From Asterella californica (lineage: Eukaryota; Streptophyta; Marchantiopsida; Marchantiales; Aytoniaceae): 64,000 nt of DNA. A program made the translations under genes and the position numbers. Positions 32,526 to 44,624 of this stretch are shown here, one piece after another. The stretch covers positions 23,162,001-23,226,000 of the forward strand of contig JAYKYS010000006.1 of NCBI GenBank assembly GCA_036924285.1, given 5' to 3'. How positions within the stretch are numbered: the stretch's first letter is position 1; each line of letters starts with the position of its first letter. The notes below the pieces were generated by a model that worked only from the letters and a program-made list of their open reading frames with translations, had not been told where the DNA came from and ran no database searches.

Positions 32526-35378
32526 CTAAGGGTCAAGACTCAAAAGCTGATCGAGCCGTCGCACTGATTGTAGTGAAGAAGGTACAGAGTACACTGACGG
32601 AATGTACGAAGAAACTGACTAAACCTGTGTGCTACAATCAGGGCGTGTCCAACTTCAGACAGAAAAGCGAGCATAAAGCAACGGGGTAGGGGAAATTGGA
32701 AAACCCCCAACAGTTAACTTTGTCCGTGCTCGTAATGTCTACCTTGGTAGTTTTAAGAGATTTGAAACAGGTTACTCGAACTTTGCCAATCTTACCTAGA
32801 TTGTGATACAGATTATCACACCGAGAGGGGTACAAGAAACACTCTCAGGCTCCTCCAGAAGTATAGTAGGAACACTCCCATTTCCCGAATCTGCACCCTG
32901 CAGAGATACATATTTCAAAAGATTATAAGATGGAAAAACATACTTCATTGTAAGAACAGATAGAGCAAAATCTCCTCAGCCCAAGTTGTCCAACTATTAT
33001 TCCGGTACAAACACAAAGTCCCATTACCTTTAGCTGAGGTATATATCTTCCACCTCTCATCAGTTCTGTTATTTTGAAGAATCACTGTATATATCGCGGT
33101 TGAAGTTCCGCCTATAAGGTGAGACGCAGCAGTCAGACCAGCTGCAGGAGCCAGTTCCTTTCCACAGTGCCCAAATGATTGTCAACTTTCTTTATTTCTT
33201 ATGTTTTAGATGAAGGGAGAAAGAAGGAGTACTTGTGGTATCCAGATGGTCAGAAGTCTCTCGACAGTGGACAATTATGTGGGACCTGCTAGGGGCAAGA
33301 TGAAGAAGCATCTACTGCACACAGTAGCTATAGGCTAGAGGTTCAAGTCTGTATCTGGGATTCTGGGTTCTGGATCAGTTAACTACGAGCAGCAGGGACA
33401 TCTAGGGCAGGGATGACTCTGATGAACTTATCTGCCGGAAGGTTGCACCCGGGTATCAGCACATGGACCTGCCAATTTGAATCTAACACTTGATCCGTGC
33501 TTTACTGTCAGCTGATGATGGTGCTGAACCGTGCTGATACGTAGGAGCGAAAAGGTGTAGGGTAGTGGTCAATGGACTGGTTTGGGGATTGAAGATCAAC
33601 GCTAGGGAAGAGCGCGGACCTCCCGTTAACACGTACTATGTCAACGCAGTTGAGTTCTACAAAGGCAAGGCCTGAAACCGTGAAAAAGTTCTTGCCCCGA
33701 CCAAACGCCTCTTGGAGCAGGCAAAGGCATAAAGCGGCATATATATCGGTGCGTTTGGGGCATGCTTTCGCGTTTCCGTAGGTTTAATTGTACGTTTCAG
33801 TTACTCCTTCTGAGGACTTTCTCCCTGTGAGGAAATATGTGACAGTACCTCGAAACCCACTTTCGTAAACTGTTTACTGTCCCAAGGAACTTTGAAAGTA
33901 CTTTAGTGACATTAACATGACCTATTTTGCCGGTTGTACTTTAAATATTGTCGGAAGTATCCACAACTAAATAGACACATTCTCCGAAAGATAGTGACGA
34001 CGCAAACGCAAAGTAGTAGCGTCGTGACAGAGAACGCCACGCAATGAATAGCAATAGATAAGAAGACTGTGAAAGCAGTTTAAGTGATGAAGTAATAGTT
34101 GCATGGATGCAACGAGAGGGGGGAAATGTACTCTCGTGAGCATTACAAGAAACAGTTCCGCTGGTAACTCCGGTCGAAGTTCGGGTGACGTGTTTGCCGA
34201 ATGTCAATCGCCTCGGGTATCACCTGCCAGCAAAGCCACTTGGCCGGGAATCTAGTCCACATACTTATTACTGTACACTCACCTTGAACTTGCATTGGTT
34301 GATCAAGTAAGTCTCAAAAGAGTTCGAACTTTGTTTGGAGTCCTTGTACTGCATATCCAGATAGACGGCATACACTTCTTGGTCCAGACTTCTTTTCAAA
34401 GTCTGGACCAAGAACACGAAAAGTGATCTCGTCCACAGCTGTGTTCTCTCACATACGGTGCACATGCAGATCCAGTTTTACCGATGCCATTTCACCACAA
34501 CTCCATCGTTATCAACAACTCGTTCCAAATCCAGCATGAAAGATCTAGACTTTCCATGGCCTTGATATGTCAACATGGAGAGAGATGAGTCTCGTTGGAA
34601 CGTCAACTTAGGTTCTGTTTCTGTTCCACTTGAGGTACGTACCAACCAAAAACCAGATGAGATGAGATTTTGCTCTTAAGACTGAGATGTTTGATTTCGG
34701 ATAATGTATAAGTCAGAGACCTGCACATTAACTCTTTGGTTTGTAAAGATCATTGTTTCTCGGTGATCTTTCTAATACTTTCTTCTGATATTTGTCTACC
34801 CATCAAATGTGCTAAAGACTGATAATTTGATCTACCCCGTTAGATAATTAACGTCTTGAGGAATTAAGGCTAAACTTCTAAATTAACCAGTTATACCGAA
34901 ACTTTTGATCCAACTTGTCGAAAACGCTGATATACATATATAATCTATAGTAATATATTTGGACTTTATTCATGTTCTCTGAATCTCCTTGGCTTCATCA
35001 TCTTCCGTACAGTTTCGAAAACCGAATAACATCTGAATTTTTAACCTTGGAAATACATTTTGTACGAGAGGAGTGCACTAGTACTATAGCATGAGAGCAC
35101 GTCTACCTAGGATATCCACACAATTCCACACACACCACTTGGTGGTTTCTAGAGAAGAGCGAAAGTACTGTAGCTTTTGTGTCACTATTTGATAGAGGTA
35201 CGGAAGATGTGAAAATATTATTTAAACAGCATGTTGAAGTTTTAGAACCACTTGCGTGGATGCTTCATAATGTGCAAGACTAATTCAGAGCAATGAGCAA
35301 TATAATCTCCTAAGATCGAAAGAACAGTTGATATTTTGTTCCTTTAGGAACAACACGAGGCCGGTGCTCCGATAGACA
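32526..35378. other. Intergenic sequence
   Basis: No supported gene. Bases 33100-33700 are GC-richer without a readable frame of note. It contains the 16-bp hairpin at 34375-34415. Confidence 0.35.
34375..34415. repeat. 16-bp perfect hairpin
   Basis: ttcttggtccagactt against aagtctggaccaagaa style arms (left from 34376, right ending at 34414) with a loop of about 7 nt. No known small RNA recognised. Confidence 0.6.
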
Positions 35379-35799
35379 TCATCGAACTGTAGTGATGAAG
35401 AATATCGTATTGGAGTGTGAGTGCAATGCACTGTAAAATGCTCCGTGTGTATCTATCATGAGAGAACAGATAACAGGCGAAGCAAAATGGTCCAGGCCTT
35501 GAAGTCCTTCAAAATGACAACCAACACGATTAATATGACGATATGGAATTGGGAAAGACATATTACCCACTGAGGGATCTATATTACCATTTATCTGGAA
35601 GAAAGGGCAAACTCCATAGTGTTGCCCAGTATACACACAGCAGATATGGGGCAAGGACAGATTCTCTAGCTGAAAACCTGAAATAACCGTTTATGTCAAC
35701 AGACATTCTTTTTGGCTTTTCAGGAGGGAGGTTCAATGGAAATTTGGTTGAACCTAGAAGGAACTCTTGTTTGGAGACAATATATAGTATATCATACAA
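35379..35799 (-). pseudogene. Possible decayed coding segment (unrecognised)
   Basis: Two overlapping minus-strand frames, 35799-35584 and 35654-35379, can be joined by one frameshift near YLLCVY, giving a coding-like stretch of about 130 residues (LNLPPEKPKRMSVDI; VGNMSFPIPYRHINRVGCHF; HFEGLQGLDHFASPVICSL). I do not recognise a family. It may be a relic of a host gene or a chance pair of frames. Confidence 0.25.
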
Positions 35800-38413
35800 A
35801 TGTTCGATTCCTTAGTTGGACAGAGACAATCACCTAACTTAAAGAGGGAGAGAGGGAGGCAGAATGAGACCCATACCAGACCAAACATGCTGTGAAGCAA
35901 GCAAACCCAGTAGAACTTGCTCATCATTCTGGTGGATATACCGATGAGGAAGTTGTCTCAAGAGAAGGTAAAGCTTTACAGAACCTCCACTGAGATGTGC
36001 AAAAGAGAAAACAGAAAGCTGCTTATGGAGGCTCATACTGTACCGGCATGAGAATGTTTATAAAGGAGCCGCAGTCACGCAACTTGGTTGACTTGTGGTG
36101 GTATGCGTGCCGAAAGGGAGCTGTAGCAGGCTTCAAGGCAGAGAGACTTTCGCCTTTAGGTGGAAGCAAACAAGTCTATAATCTTCAAACTTGAAAGAAC
36201 ATGATGAAAAGAGAGACCGTTTTCCTGCAGATACAAGTTGGTTACTATACAGGTGCACATGCCGCTATCCTCTTTCTACGTCACCACTGCATCTAATCTG
36301 ATACACTCCGGATGACACGTTAACTCTGCTCCTATAAATTACTTTGCAGTACATATAATAACAAACTTTTGTTATTTGCAATCTGATCGGACTATGCAGA
36401 TTCATGCAGACCAGATTCATGCAGACTCGCACGACCAGTTAATACGAGTACAGTTAATTAACCAGAGTTCAGTCTCTTCAGAGGTAGAGGTGAGGGCGGT
36501 TTGTTGTGTTGGGTGTTGTGAACTGTGCCCTTTTCAAGTCTTGTGACTCTTGTAAATCTGTCTACATGTCACCTGCCTATCCCACTTGTTCGGAATCCAG
36601 CTGGTATTGCATATTTCTTCTAGTATACACACCAAAGATCTTGTTAGCAATAAAAGCTATCATGACACGAAACATAAAGTGCAGATACAATCCTCAGGCT
36701 AGCATATATAGGATAATTATAATTGGTTTTGTAATCGAACTTTTCTTAATATCTTTCTCTTTTCTTTTTGTTTTGTTTGTCTATCCGTTTTGACATTTTG
36801 ACTGTACCTTTGCGTATACAGGAACGAGAGATCGGGGAAAGATAACATCAAATTTTATTTGGTTTAGATGTTTTGTCTGGTTTGGTCTGTTTTCCTTCTT
36901 TTTTGTGTGTATGCAGTATCCAGGTTCCCTTTCCTAAAGATACATTTCTGTAATAACAGTATCAAGAGAATCCTCCTTGTGTTATATTGTTTCTAGATAT
37001 TCCCGTAGCTGAGTCCTTTACGGGAGTTTCTGAAATCAGTTACACCTGTAACACTCCTACTGACAATGGTTCTCCAGATGCTCTATTTTATCTTATGGTG
37101 CTATCGAGATTCGAGACGACAACTTTTCTGCTGGTGGTAAGTTTGAGAATATTTGTATTTGAAGCAGAGGTGACTTTCGGGCAAATGGATCAAATCAGGA
37201 TGAGAACAGAAAAGCATAATACTGATCTTGAAAGTTAAACTTGGGAATAATAGAAGATGAAACGGGAATTTTAGTGCTCTTTATTATGAAACGAGTCCGT
37301 TTATATAATCATACGTCTCCAACCTCACGCTATAAAGATGAGAAAGGGATTAGGGTTTAAACCCATAAGCCTCTAGTGTCATATACCGACAGACGGTTTA
37401 CATCCATTTCTAAAATTCGTTATGTAGTGGGTACTTCTGGAGATACCCGTTCAGTTTACATCCAAAACTACATAAAATTCTCTACGGGAGCGACTGCAAC
37501 GTTTTACGGGTGAGGTTTCAAACGCAATTAACTATACCTAATTTTCCCAAGTGTTTCACTTGCAGTTTAGTTCTTCCTTGTTAAGAAAGGATTTAATATA
37601 ATCCTTAATTTTCTTCCTTGCAGGTAAGAAAAGAATTCATTGTTGCAGTTACTTTTCTCCACAAACAATTTCTACTCCAAAGTAGACTGAACAATTAACA
37701 GAACCAAATTTTCATCCGACCTTCATAGCGGGTGTCGTTTTGGAAGCATATTCTCCATATTTGTTATGTGATATTGCTGACACTGCTGGAGCGCATTTCT
37801 GCCATATATTTTACATGCTCTCATTGCTGAAGTTCAGGTTTGAAACTATCTGAAACTACCGTAGATTGCTACTGCAATAAACACCAGCTAATGACAAGAC
37901 TACAGGCTTTAGGGGTTCAGATTGAGGGTTGTCCGCAGCTCGGTACACCATATCAACTCTTTCTGTTTAATATGGGACGCAATTGGGGACTGATCATCAT
38001 CGAGTTAGTTCTAAAGGGATCTCTCTCGTGTAACCACAAAACTGATAATCTTCATAAAATCCTCATCCCAACGAACAATCAAGTGATTTGCAAAAGAGAA
38101 CCTATTCCAAGTTATTCTATGTCATGGCACGGAACTGGAGCAAAAACAGGTATGACAAACCGTAGATACTAACCTAAACAGTGAATTATGTCAAATCACA
38201 CAATTCTGTTGACTGTTAAATGAATCGTGTGTGAGCAATCGAGAGTGTTGGACAATACTTTCGTACCGACCATATTTTCGAACAAGAATTGCTGATATCA
38301 TGTTTGGTGGATGACTTCTTTCTGGATTTCTTTCATTTCTTCTCGTTTCTAGAGTTCATGGGGACATGATTTTCTTTAGTACTTATATTATGATGGTGTT
38401 TGCAAGTAGCCTT
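35800..38413. other. Intergenic sequence with a probable MITE relic
   Basis: Unrecognised frames of 65-110 codons occur on plus (35997-36194, 36506-36793, 37840-38172) without domain motifs. A 15-bp unit (agattcatgcagacc) is repeated twice near 36398-36427. The stretch 37350-37520 resembles MITE family A (gggtttaaaccc at one end, gaggtttcaaacg at the other, with tttacatcc words inside). Confidence 0.35.
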
Positions 38414-38812
38414 AGAGCGTCTCTGCAACTGCATTTTTGAAACTGAAATACTCACAGTTTCTGATCTTTTCGCTACAGTTCAGTTTTGCCTACCCGGCTG
38501 CAGTTTTGCATTGAAGTCAGATTTTCGAACGATTGTCTCTGGACTGCGCTCTGCAGTTTCGTTACAGTTTTGCGGCTTGGCAACTTTGCACTACTTGAAG
38601 CTACCTCAGCACATTTCGCTCATGTGATCTTCAAAATTGAAAACTTGAAATCTCAAAAGACCATGTCTCAAACTCATCTTCTAAACTGGCTCGAACCCTG
38701 TTCGCTTCTTCGAAACTGTGCACAGTCCAAAGATTCCGCTTATTACCAACCCTATCTCGCACACGTCTGGAACTTATTTTTTAGTTTGAAAACTGCAAGT
38801 GCAGAGACGCTA
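38414..38812. mobile_element. MITE-like element with about 40-bp terminal inverted repeats
   Basis: The left end has agcgtctctgcaactgcatt and continues tttgaaactgaaata. The right end read on the other strand has agcgtctctgcacttgcagt and continues tttcaaactaaaaaata. The interior is rich in cagtttt words. It is about 400 bp and has no transposase. Target duplication is unclear. Confidence 0.65.
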
Positions 38813-41800
38813 TTCGAATCTGACAAAAAAAAACTGTATTCATAATGAATTCTTGATATAAAGAGCTCGAGGTTCCACTAATTTCGATGCAGTAAGGACG
38901 ACTTTTAGTCACGGCAGCTCATCATCATGTCATCGGACTTTTAACCGTTGAGAAGAACGTGTCTGAAAGATTAGAAGGGCTCACAAGCAGCTGGGTGTAG
39001 TTGAAAACTCTTAAAAGAATGAATCAGAAGGGCGCATCTCCTTCATAAGATGCAGTGAGAAGGAAACCACAATGCACCGCTCCATGTTGAGCCCTTGACG
39101 CCCTTGTACTGTACAAATATTCATCTCCTGCAGAAGAGGCATGAGGCAAACTGACATCATCAACCCAGTGGCATCCATTTAGCTTCCTGTAAGACAGAAA
39201 ATCAGCTAGGTTATCGATTCACACAGGTATCAACTCGACAAGCGCTCATGGGAAAATCACACTGCACTTTCAACATTTGCTGCGAGAGGGATAGTAACTC
39301 AGAGACGAGGAGACAAGACTTTTTTATGACGTATTCTTTTGGAGTAGCACCAAACAACTTTGCTTTACTGAACTGACTTCTCTGCCATGGATTCATGAAG
39401 AACTAAAAGTACAGGTGAAAGTAGCAGAGATGTTAATCCTTGAGTGGGCAAGATCTAGATTAAGGAATGTACTAGTGTCTCTGTTCAGTGCCAACTCCTT
39501 CAAGAAATCTATATATTTTAGGAGTAATTAATTTTAATTAATTAATTAAAATGCATTAGGGGCGCTCAAACCTTCCCCAAGTTGAGAAGTTGAGAAGAAG
39601 TGTCAAACTTTGTCAAGGTTGTAAAACGTTCTAATCATCCAATTCATTTTTTAAAGGAGTTCAAGAGATGTTTACGGGCAAACACTGCATAAGTCCAGTG
39701 ATTATAAATTTTACTGGACATAAAAATTTACAACAGAAACTTTACTAAAATATAAAATAAAATATACATAAAATATTTTACTGGATCTATGAGAGTTCCG
39801 AAAGCTAAGTTTGAGTGGCACTCCACATAAGAACCTAAGCAACTATGCGATTCTTTTGCTGTAAAAATTACGGTTTGAAACTATGAATATTTTACAAAGA
39901 TCCTCACGTGCACCATGACTTTACGGTCGCTTTATATAAAATGTTTTCCAAGACCGACCGTGCCAATTCACAGGAGTTAGTTGAGATTCCCTAATGGGAT
40001 CTCACATAGTTTTAATCGATATCAAGGATCCAAAAAGTTGCTGTATGGTTTCCTTTTGAACCGGAAAGATGATTGGTAATGCACATCACTGTGAAGAATA
40101 CGTATTCTCCTAAGGCCCTTTAATCTCAGTTCCACCCAGGTTCATAAGTTACCGGGGCCACCGTTGTTGCTTCCAGTCAATATGGCCTTGATGCATACAT
40201 TACATTATTCAGTATATTGTAACTGCAACTGCAAACGCAAAATTGGCTATTTCGAACTGCTTGACTTTTACCATAATAGGGGTGTCAAAGTAGGCCATTT
40301 TTCCTGCTAGACATGGAATATATTTTTGAAGAATTCACCCCTGTCAAAGTAAAGTATTTGTGTGATTTTCAAGTTACTGTTATTTTATTTTATTCATGGG
40401 AGGCAAAGGTGGCAAAGGTGAGATAGTGGCTGGGAAAGAGAGATGTATGTTTAACACTTTGTGATGTAAACTATGATGTTTTCTTCCACCTGTAGAGACT
40501 GACGATTAAGAAAAACAACACAAGTTATTGTCACTAGAAGAAATTTACTTCTCAGGAAATAACAAAACCGAAACCTCAACTTTGACAGGCACTGGTATAT
40601 TCATCTTGACTGAGACATTAATGAAGACACCGAAAGGTATTTCCTGGAGGGGCCAGGACTCAAGAGAGCTAGAACTAGAAATGAACTGATGAGTTGACTT
40701 CTAGTTCTGGACAAAGTGAGTACCATGTCCACTCATCAGGGCTCAACGCACCGTTAACGGGGTGTACTGCCTTGAGTCCCAGAAGGCATCGATCCCCTTT
40801 GGAGTCTGGACTCTGGACTTCAGACTGTCCAGGTCGTTCAATTATCTCTGGCCCCAGGCAGCACATTCTGAACGTCATCGCAAACATGGACGCCATCAAG
40901 CGACACCTTTTACAGTGGGTATCATCTAGCTGTCAGAGTCAACCTCTCGACTACTTTCGTCTCCGAATAGCACTCACTCTTAGGTGAAGTTGACCACGTT
41001 CAAGCTTTCTGCGGTCCGTTTGAACCTGCATATGTGGCGAGGAAAAGTAAGCAAATGTGCTTTTCAGACTAGATTTCTTAATGACTCCATGTTAACAATA
41101 TTCATCTTGTTTCCTTCCATATCACCACAAATATAAACTTATACGTTCAGTATATGTGGTCACATGTCAGTTGAAGCAGTATGAATGGCTAAGTTTCTAA
41201 TAATTCTAGTATAATTTTGAGAAAACCAATGAATGTGCTTACAGTACAAGGGTTAACGCATATACTATGACAACTGAAGAAAAGTAGAAAATTGACTGAT
41301 GAGACATCCTGGCCAAAATATGACAATGATATCATTACCTTGCAAAATTATTGTTAACTATGTAAGTTTGCATGATTCTAATGAATTATTGTTATTGCAA
41401 TTTATTAACCTAATTTATTACCGAACCCACTTCTTTCTAATCTTAATACATCTTATTACTTGTTTTAAATAGAAACTTCTTTATTATAAGAAATTTGATT
41501 AGACAGTAGCCTTGCGAGTAGTATCAGTTTTCATCTCCGGATATTTTTTCCAAGGATTCTGGTATTAAAGTCCTATGCTTGGGGGTGGATACTCAGTTCT
41601 ATCCTATTTATTTTAATATTTATAAAAAATAAAATAAGTGAACAACAAATGTTAATATTTTTATTGTAATCTAATGTTGATTTTTATAGTGTTTACAGAA
41701 TCAAAAAACTTACAAAAATTAAATTTTTGATTGCTATTAACACTATGGTAATATACCTTTGATAGTAAACACTTTGATATTAAATAAACACTATAGTAAT

Positions 41801-42660
41801 ATACTACAATCAAACTTTGATTACGATAAACACACTAGTTATCAGTATATATCAGTTCTTGATAACTGACCAACTACTTGCATAAGTAACTTGCATCGTA
41901 GTTACTTATGAGTATACTTAAATACGTTTAACCACATTCTCGATAAGAATTTTCAAGGTTAAAAAAAGTTTGCGTTCTATTCTCATATCAAGCAACTGAC
42001 TATAATGGATTCATAGTTAGAATAAACATGAGGTTAATGTAATGATTGTCTTGCATGAATGTCACTAAGTCAATATTGGGCGAGGTAAGTTTATAATTTC
42101 AACCACAAACTATTACAAAAGTAAAATAATTTAGATGTCTAGTGTCGAAGCTACATTATAGCAAGAAATAAACCGCAAGATAAATAAATCACAGATAAAT
42201 ATCTATGCAGTTTAATTTGGTGTTGGTCATGAACCATTTAAATGAGCTAACTGATTTTTTAATGAGGAATCTCCAAATAAGATGTGATGGCTTTAGAGAG
42301 AGAGTTAAAAAGTAAGAATATGGCGGGCTTTGAGGGTGAGTGGAAGAGCAAAGACAAAGATATAATAGATACAATATTGATTTCAAAAACCGTGAAAGGA
42401 TATGCGCGGTATGTCAATTTTGACGCTCTACAACATTACTTAATATGTTAAAGAACCAATTAATTTTATCAGGGAAGTGGATCCAATAAAGTCAGTCACC
42501 ATGTTTAATACCTCTGATTTCCTAAGCTCTAATAAAAGTATCTATAAGAGAATGTATTACATATATTAAAGTACAAAAATTTTATTTCTTGATGTGAAAG
42601 TAGTTATCTCATGGTTTTTTCCTTACCATGAGAAACATTGTTATCACTACTCAATGACAT
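38813..42660. other. AT-rich intergenic sequence
   Basis: No supported gene. It holds a family A MITE (39559-39824), a small hairpin at 40671-40708 (agaactagaa/ttctagttct), an 11-bp hairpin at 41881-41910 (cataagtaact/agttacttatg) and repeated aacactatagtaatata words at about 41730-41810. A plus-strand 97-codon frame at 40694-40987 has no known motif. Confidence 0.4.
39559..39824. mobile_element. MITE-like element, family A (second copy)
   Basis: The left end is GGGGCGCTCAAACCTTCCCC. The right end read on the other strand is GGAGTGCCACTCAAACTT. The CACTCAAAC core matches the element at 15253-15505, as does the AT-rich interior with tttac words. It is about 266 bp and noncoding. Confidence 0.5.
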
Positions 42661-42918
42661 TTAGGAGTTGACAACTATTTGACATGTTGACGAATATTCA
42701 AAAAAAGTCTGCATATAATTTGAAAGAGTTTGAAAGATTTTTGTATCCGAGCATTTTACAAAAGGCAGACCCTCTAGTCCAACTCTTCTGGAAAGTCTAT
42801 CACGCAGATCGCAGCAGTTCAATCTAGTGTGTTGGACCATGTTCGCTTCTCCTAAACAGTTTCGAATCAAAATAACACTGATGTCTATAGGGTTGATATG
42901 GAATAAACGTGGATCCAT
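42661..42918 (-). pseudogene. Copia-type GAG-pre-integrase relic
   Basis: An 85-codon frame reads MVQHTRLNCCDLRDRLSRR, then GLEGLPFVKCSDTKIFQTLS. This fits the Ty1/Copia segment before the integrase, normally WH-RLGH...GLP-------C--C--GK. Several zinc-binding residues are replaced (GH by NC, the CxxC by FQT-L), so it is a relic. Neighbouring Copia domains are not recognisable. Confidence 0.45.
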
Positions 42919-43131
42919 GCAACTAACGATGAATAAGCATCCACAATGAACTTTCGTACTTTTGCTCTCTTTAAGATAGCGGAAATGACGTAAGTGTTAT
43001 ATGAATATTTTAGATTAAGTTTTATAAAAATATCAAATAGTATTAAATGTTATATGTTAGATGTTCCTGGAAACGCGAAAAAGTTATCAGAAAACCCATA
43101 AGTGGAGTACAGAAGTTTGCGCTTCAGGAAG

Positions 43132-43286
43132 TACAAGTGCGGGAGCCTAGTTCACAGTAACGGTACATTAATTAAATACTTTCATTTATTACCTAACCCT
43201 TCCCGTCGGAAGGGTTAAGGTAATAAATGAATGATGCTTGCTCACCTCTTCCATCTTCAGATGGAAGAGGTGAATAAGCAAGCATC
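43132..43286. repeat. Double-hairpin member of the dispersed repeat family
   Basis: After the lead tacaagtgcgggagcctag (43132-43150) come two stem-loops. The first pairs 43181-43203 with 43208-43231 (one bulge). The second pairs 43233-43256 with 43259-43286 (a 4-nt bulge) and contains cacctcttccatct. This is the best-preserved copy in the window. Confidence 0.8.
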
Positions 43287-43316
43287 GTGGAATATGCATC
43301 CATTTGCACTTTTAGT

Positions 43317-43350
43317 CGAATAGAGGATAAAGACGAATAGAGGATAAAGA
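43317..43350. repeat. 17-bp tandem duplication
   Basis: cgaatagaggataaaga is present twice in direct succession. Confidence 0.85.
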
Positions 43351-44577
43351 CAAACATTTAAACAGACAATTGGCTTACCACTCTTTCAAAATAGTTTAGT
43401 GAAAAATACAGTTTACTAAACCGTAGAGTTACGAGGAAGAGTGGTGCTCGATTGGATTTTCAGTGACAAAGTGACAGAAGCTTTTTTGATGGTGGCAAAG
43501 TTTTATAATTTTACTTTACTATATTTAAATTATTAAATATTAGATTATTAAAATTTAAACTCACTTGGTAAACTTGATTGCACAAATCAAGTTTGAATTA
43601 CACAAAACCCAAAAGTAACTCATGCAGACAAAACCTGTGGCTTGCATAAAAACCTGTGCCTCCCACGAGCGAAAATATTTTTAATTTTTAAGCTTTAATT
43701 TATAGCCTTCCGAGAAGAAAGATTAGGACATAAATTAAATTTACATATTCTCTTCTTCCTAACTTGGAGGTGTATATGCAAGAAAGTTTAAAGTTTCTTT
43801 CTTAGAGGGGTCAACTCTTTGTATTCGCTGATAACACTTGCGAGTCAAGAGTTATTTGAATCCTTATATTTTTCATTTTTTAAATATTAAATATTATAAA
43901 TAAAAAGTATATTCTCAAATATGTATATAATATAATATTTTCATTTAAAAATGAAATAACTTGTTTTAGTTTTATTAATTTTTAAAAATAATTTAAAATA
44001 CCTTATTTTTACTTGGATAACAAAAACCGTTAATAAACGGTTTTGTTCCATCATAACTCCTTGACGAGACATATGCTCTCATGACTGATGTCAAATATTT
44101 TAAGAAATTCAGTCAAGCGTGTATAGGATTGCGAATGCAAGATGAAAAAAAAATGTCTACCATGTTGATTAGAGATGGTAGGATCAAGAACTGGACTTTC
44201 CTTCTCTTCTCCGTAAGATTGGAAAGTTTGATCTCCAGTATTTTTGAAGCGCTTCTGAATATGGCAAAATATGTTTGGAACCACTTCTTTCTCATTCTCC
44301 AACTCATTTTGGAGAATGATAAAGAAAGTAGCCGAAAAGCTTAGTTCTTTTTCCTTACTAAGCAAGTTTTCTGAAGTGTCCCTCAATATGACAAAAATCG
44401 TTAGAAACTACCGTAACTATTTATTTTTCTTCAACTGAAGTTGGACTTACCTTCTATCCATTATCTTAGTCTTATTTTCTTCTCCTTAATCTTGATTGCG
44501 GGCCTATCATATATTTTCTAGAAGAATTAACACCATTTGATTTGACCACTGGCTAGAGAACCCTTGACACCACAAAG

Positions 44578-44624
44578 AAATTCATGTCACGATATTCTTT
44601 GTGAGAATATCGTGACATGAATTT
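44578..44624. repeat. Perfect 21-bp hairpin, 5-nt loop
   Basis: The left arm 44578-44598 contains ttcatgtcacgatattct. The right arm 44604-44624 is its exact reverse complement. The loop is ttgtg. Confidence 0.9.

Noticed and set aside
44051..44386. Overlapping 111-codon (minus) and 87-codon (plus) frames
   Set aside because: The region is largely palindromic around ctccaactcattttggag, so both strands stay open together; no protein family is seen.
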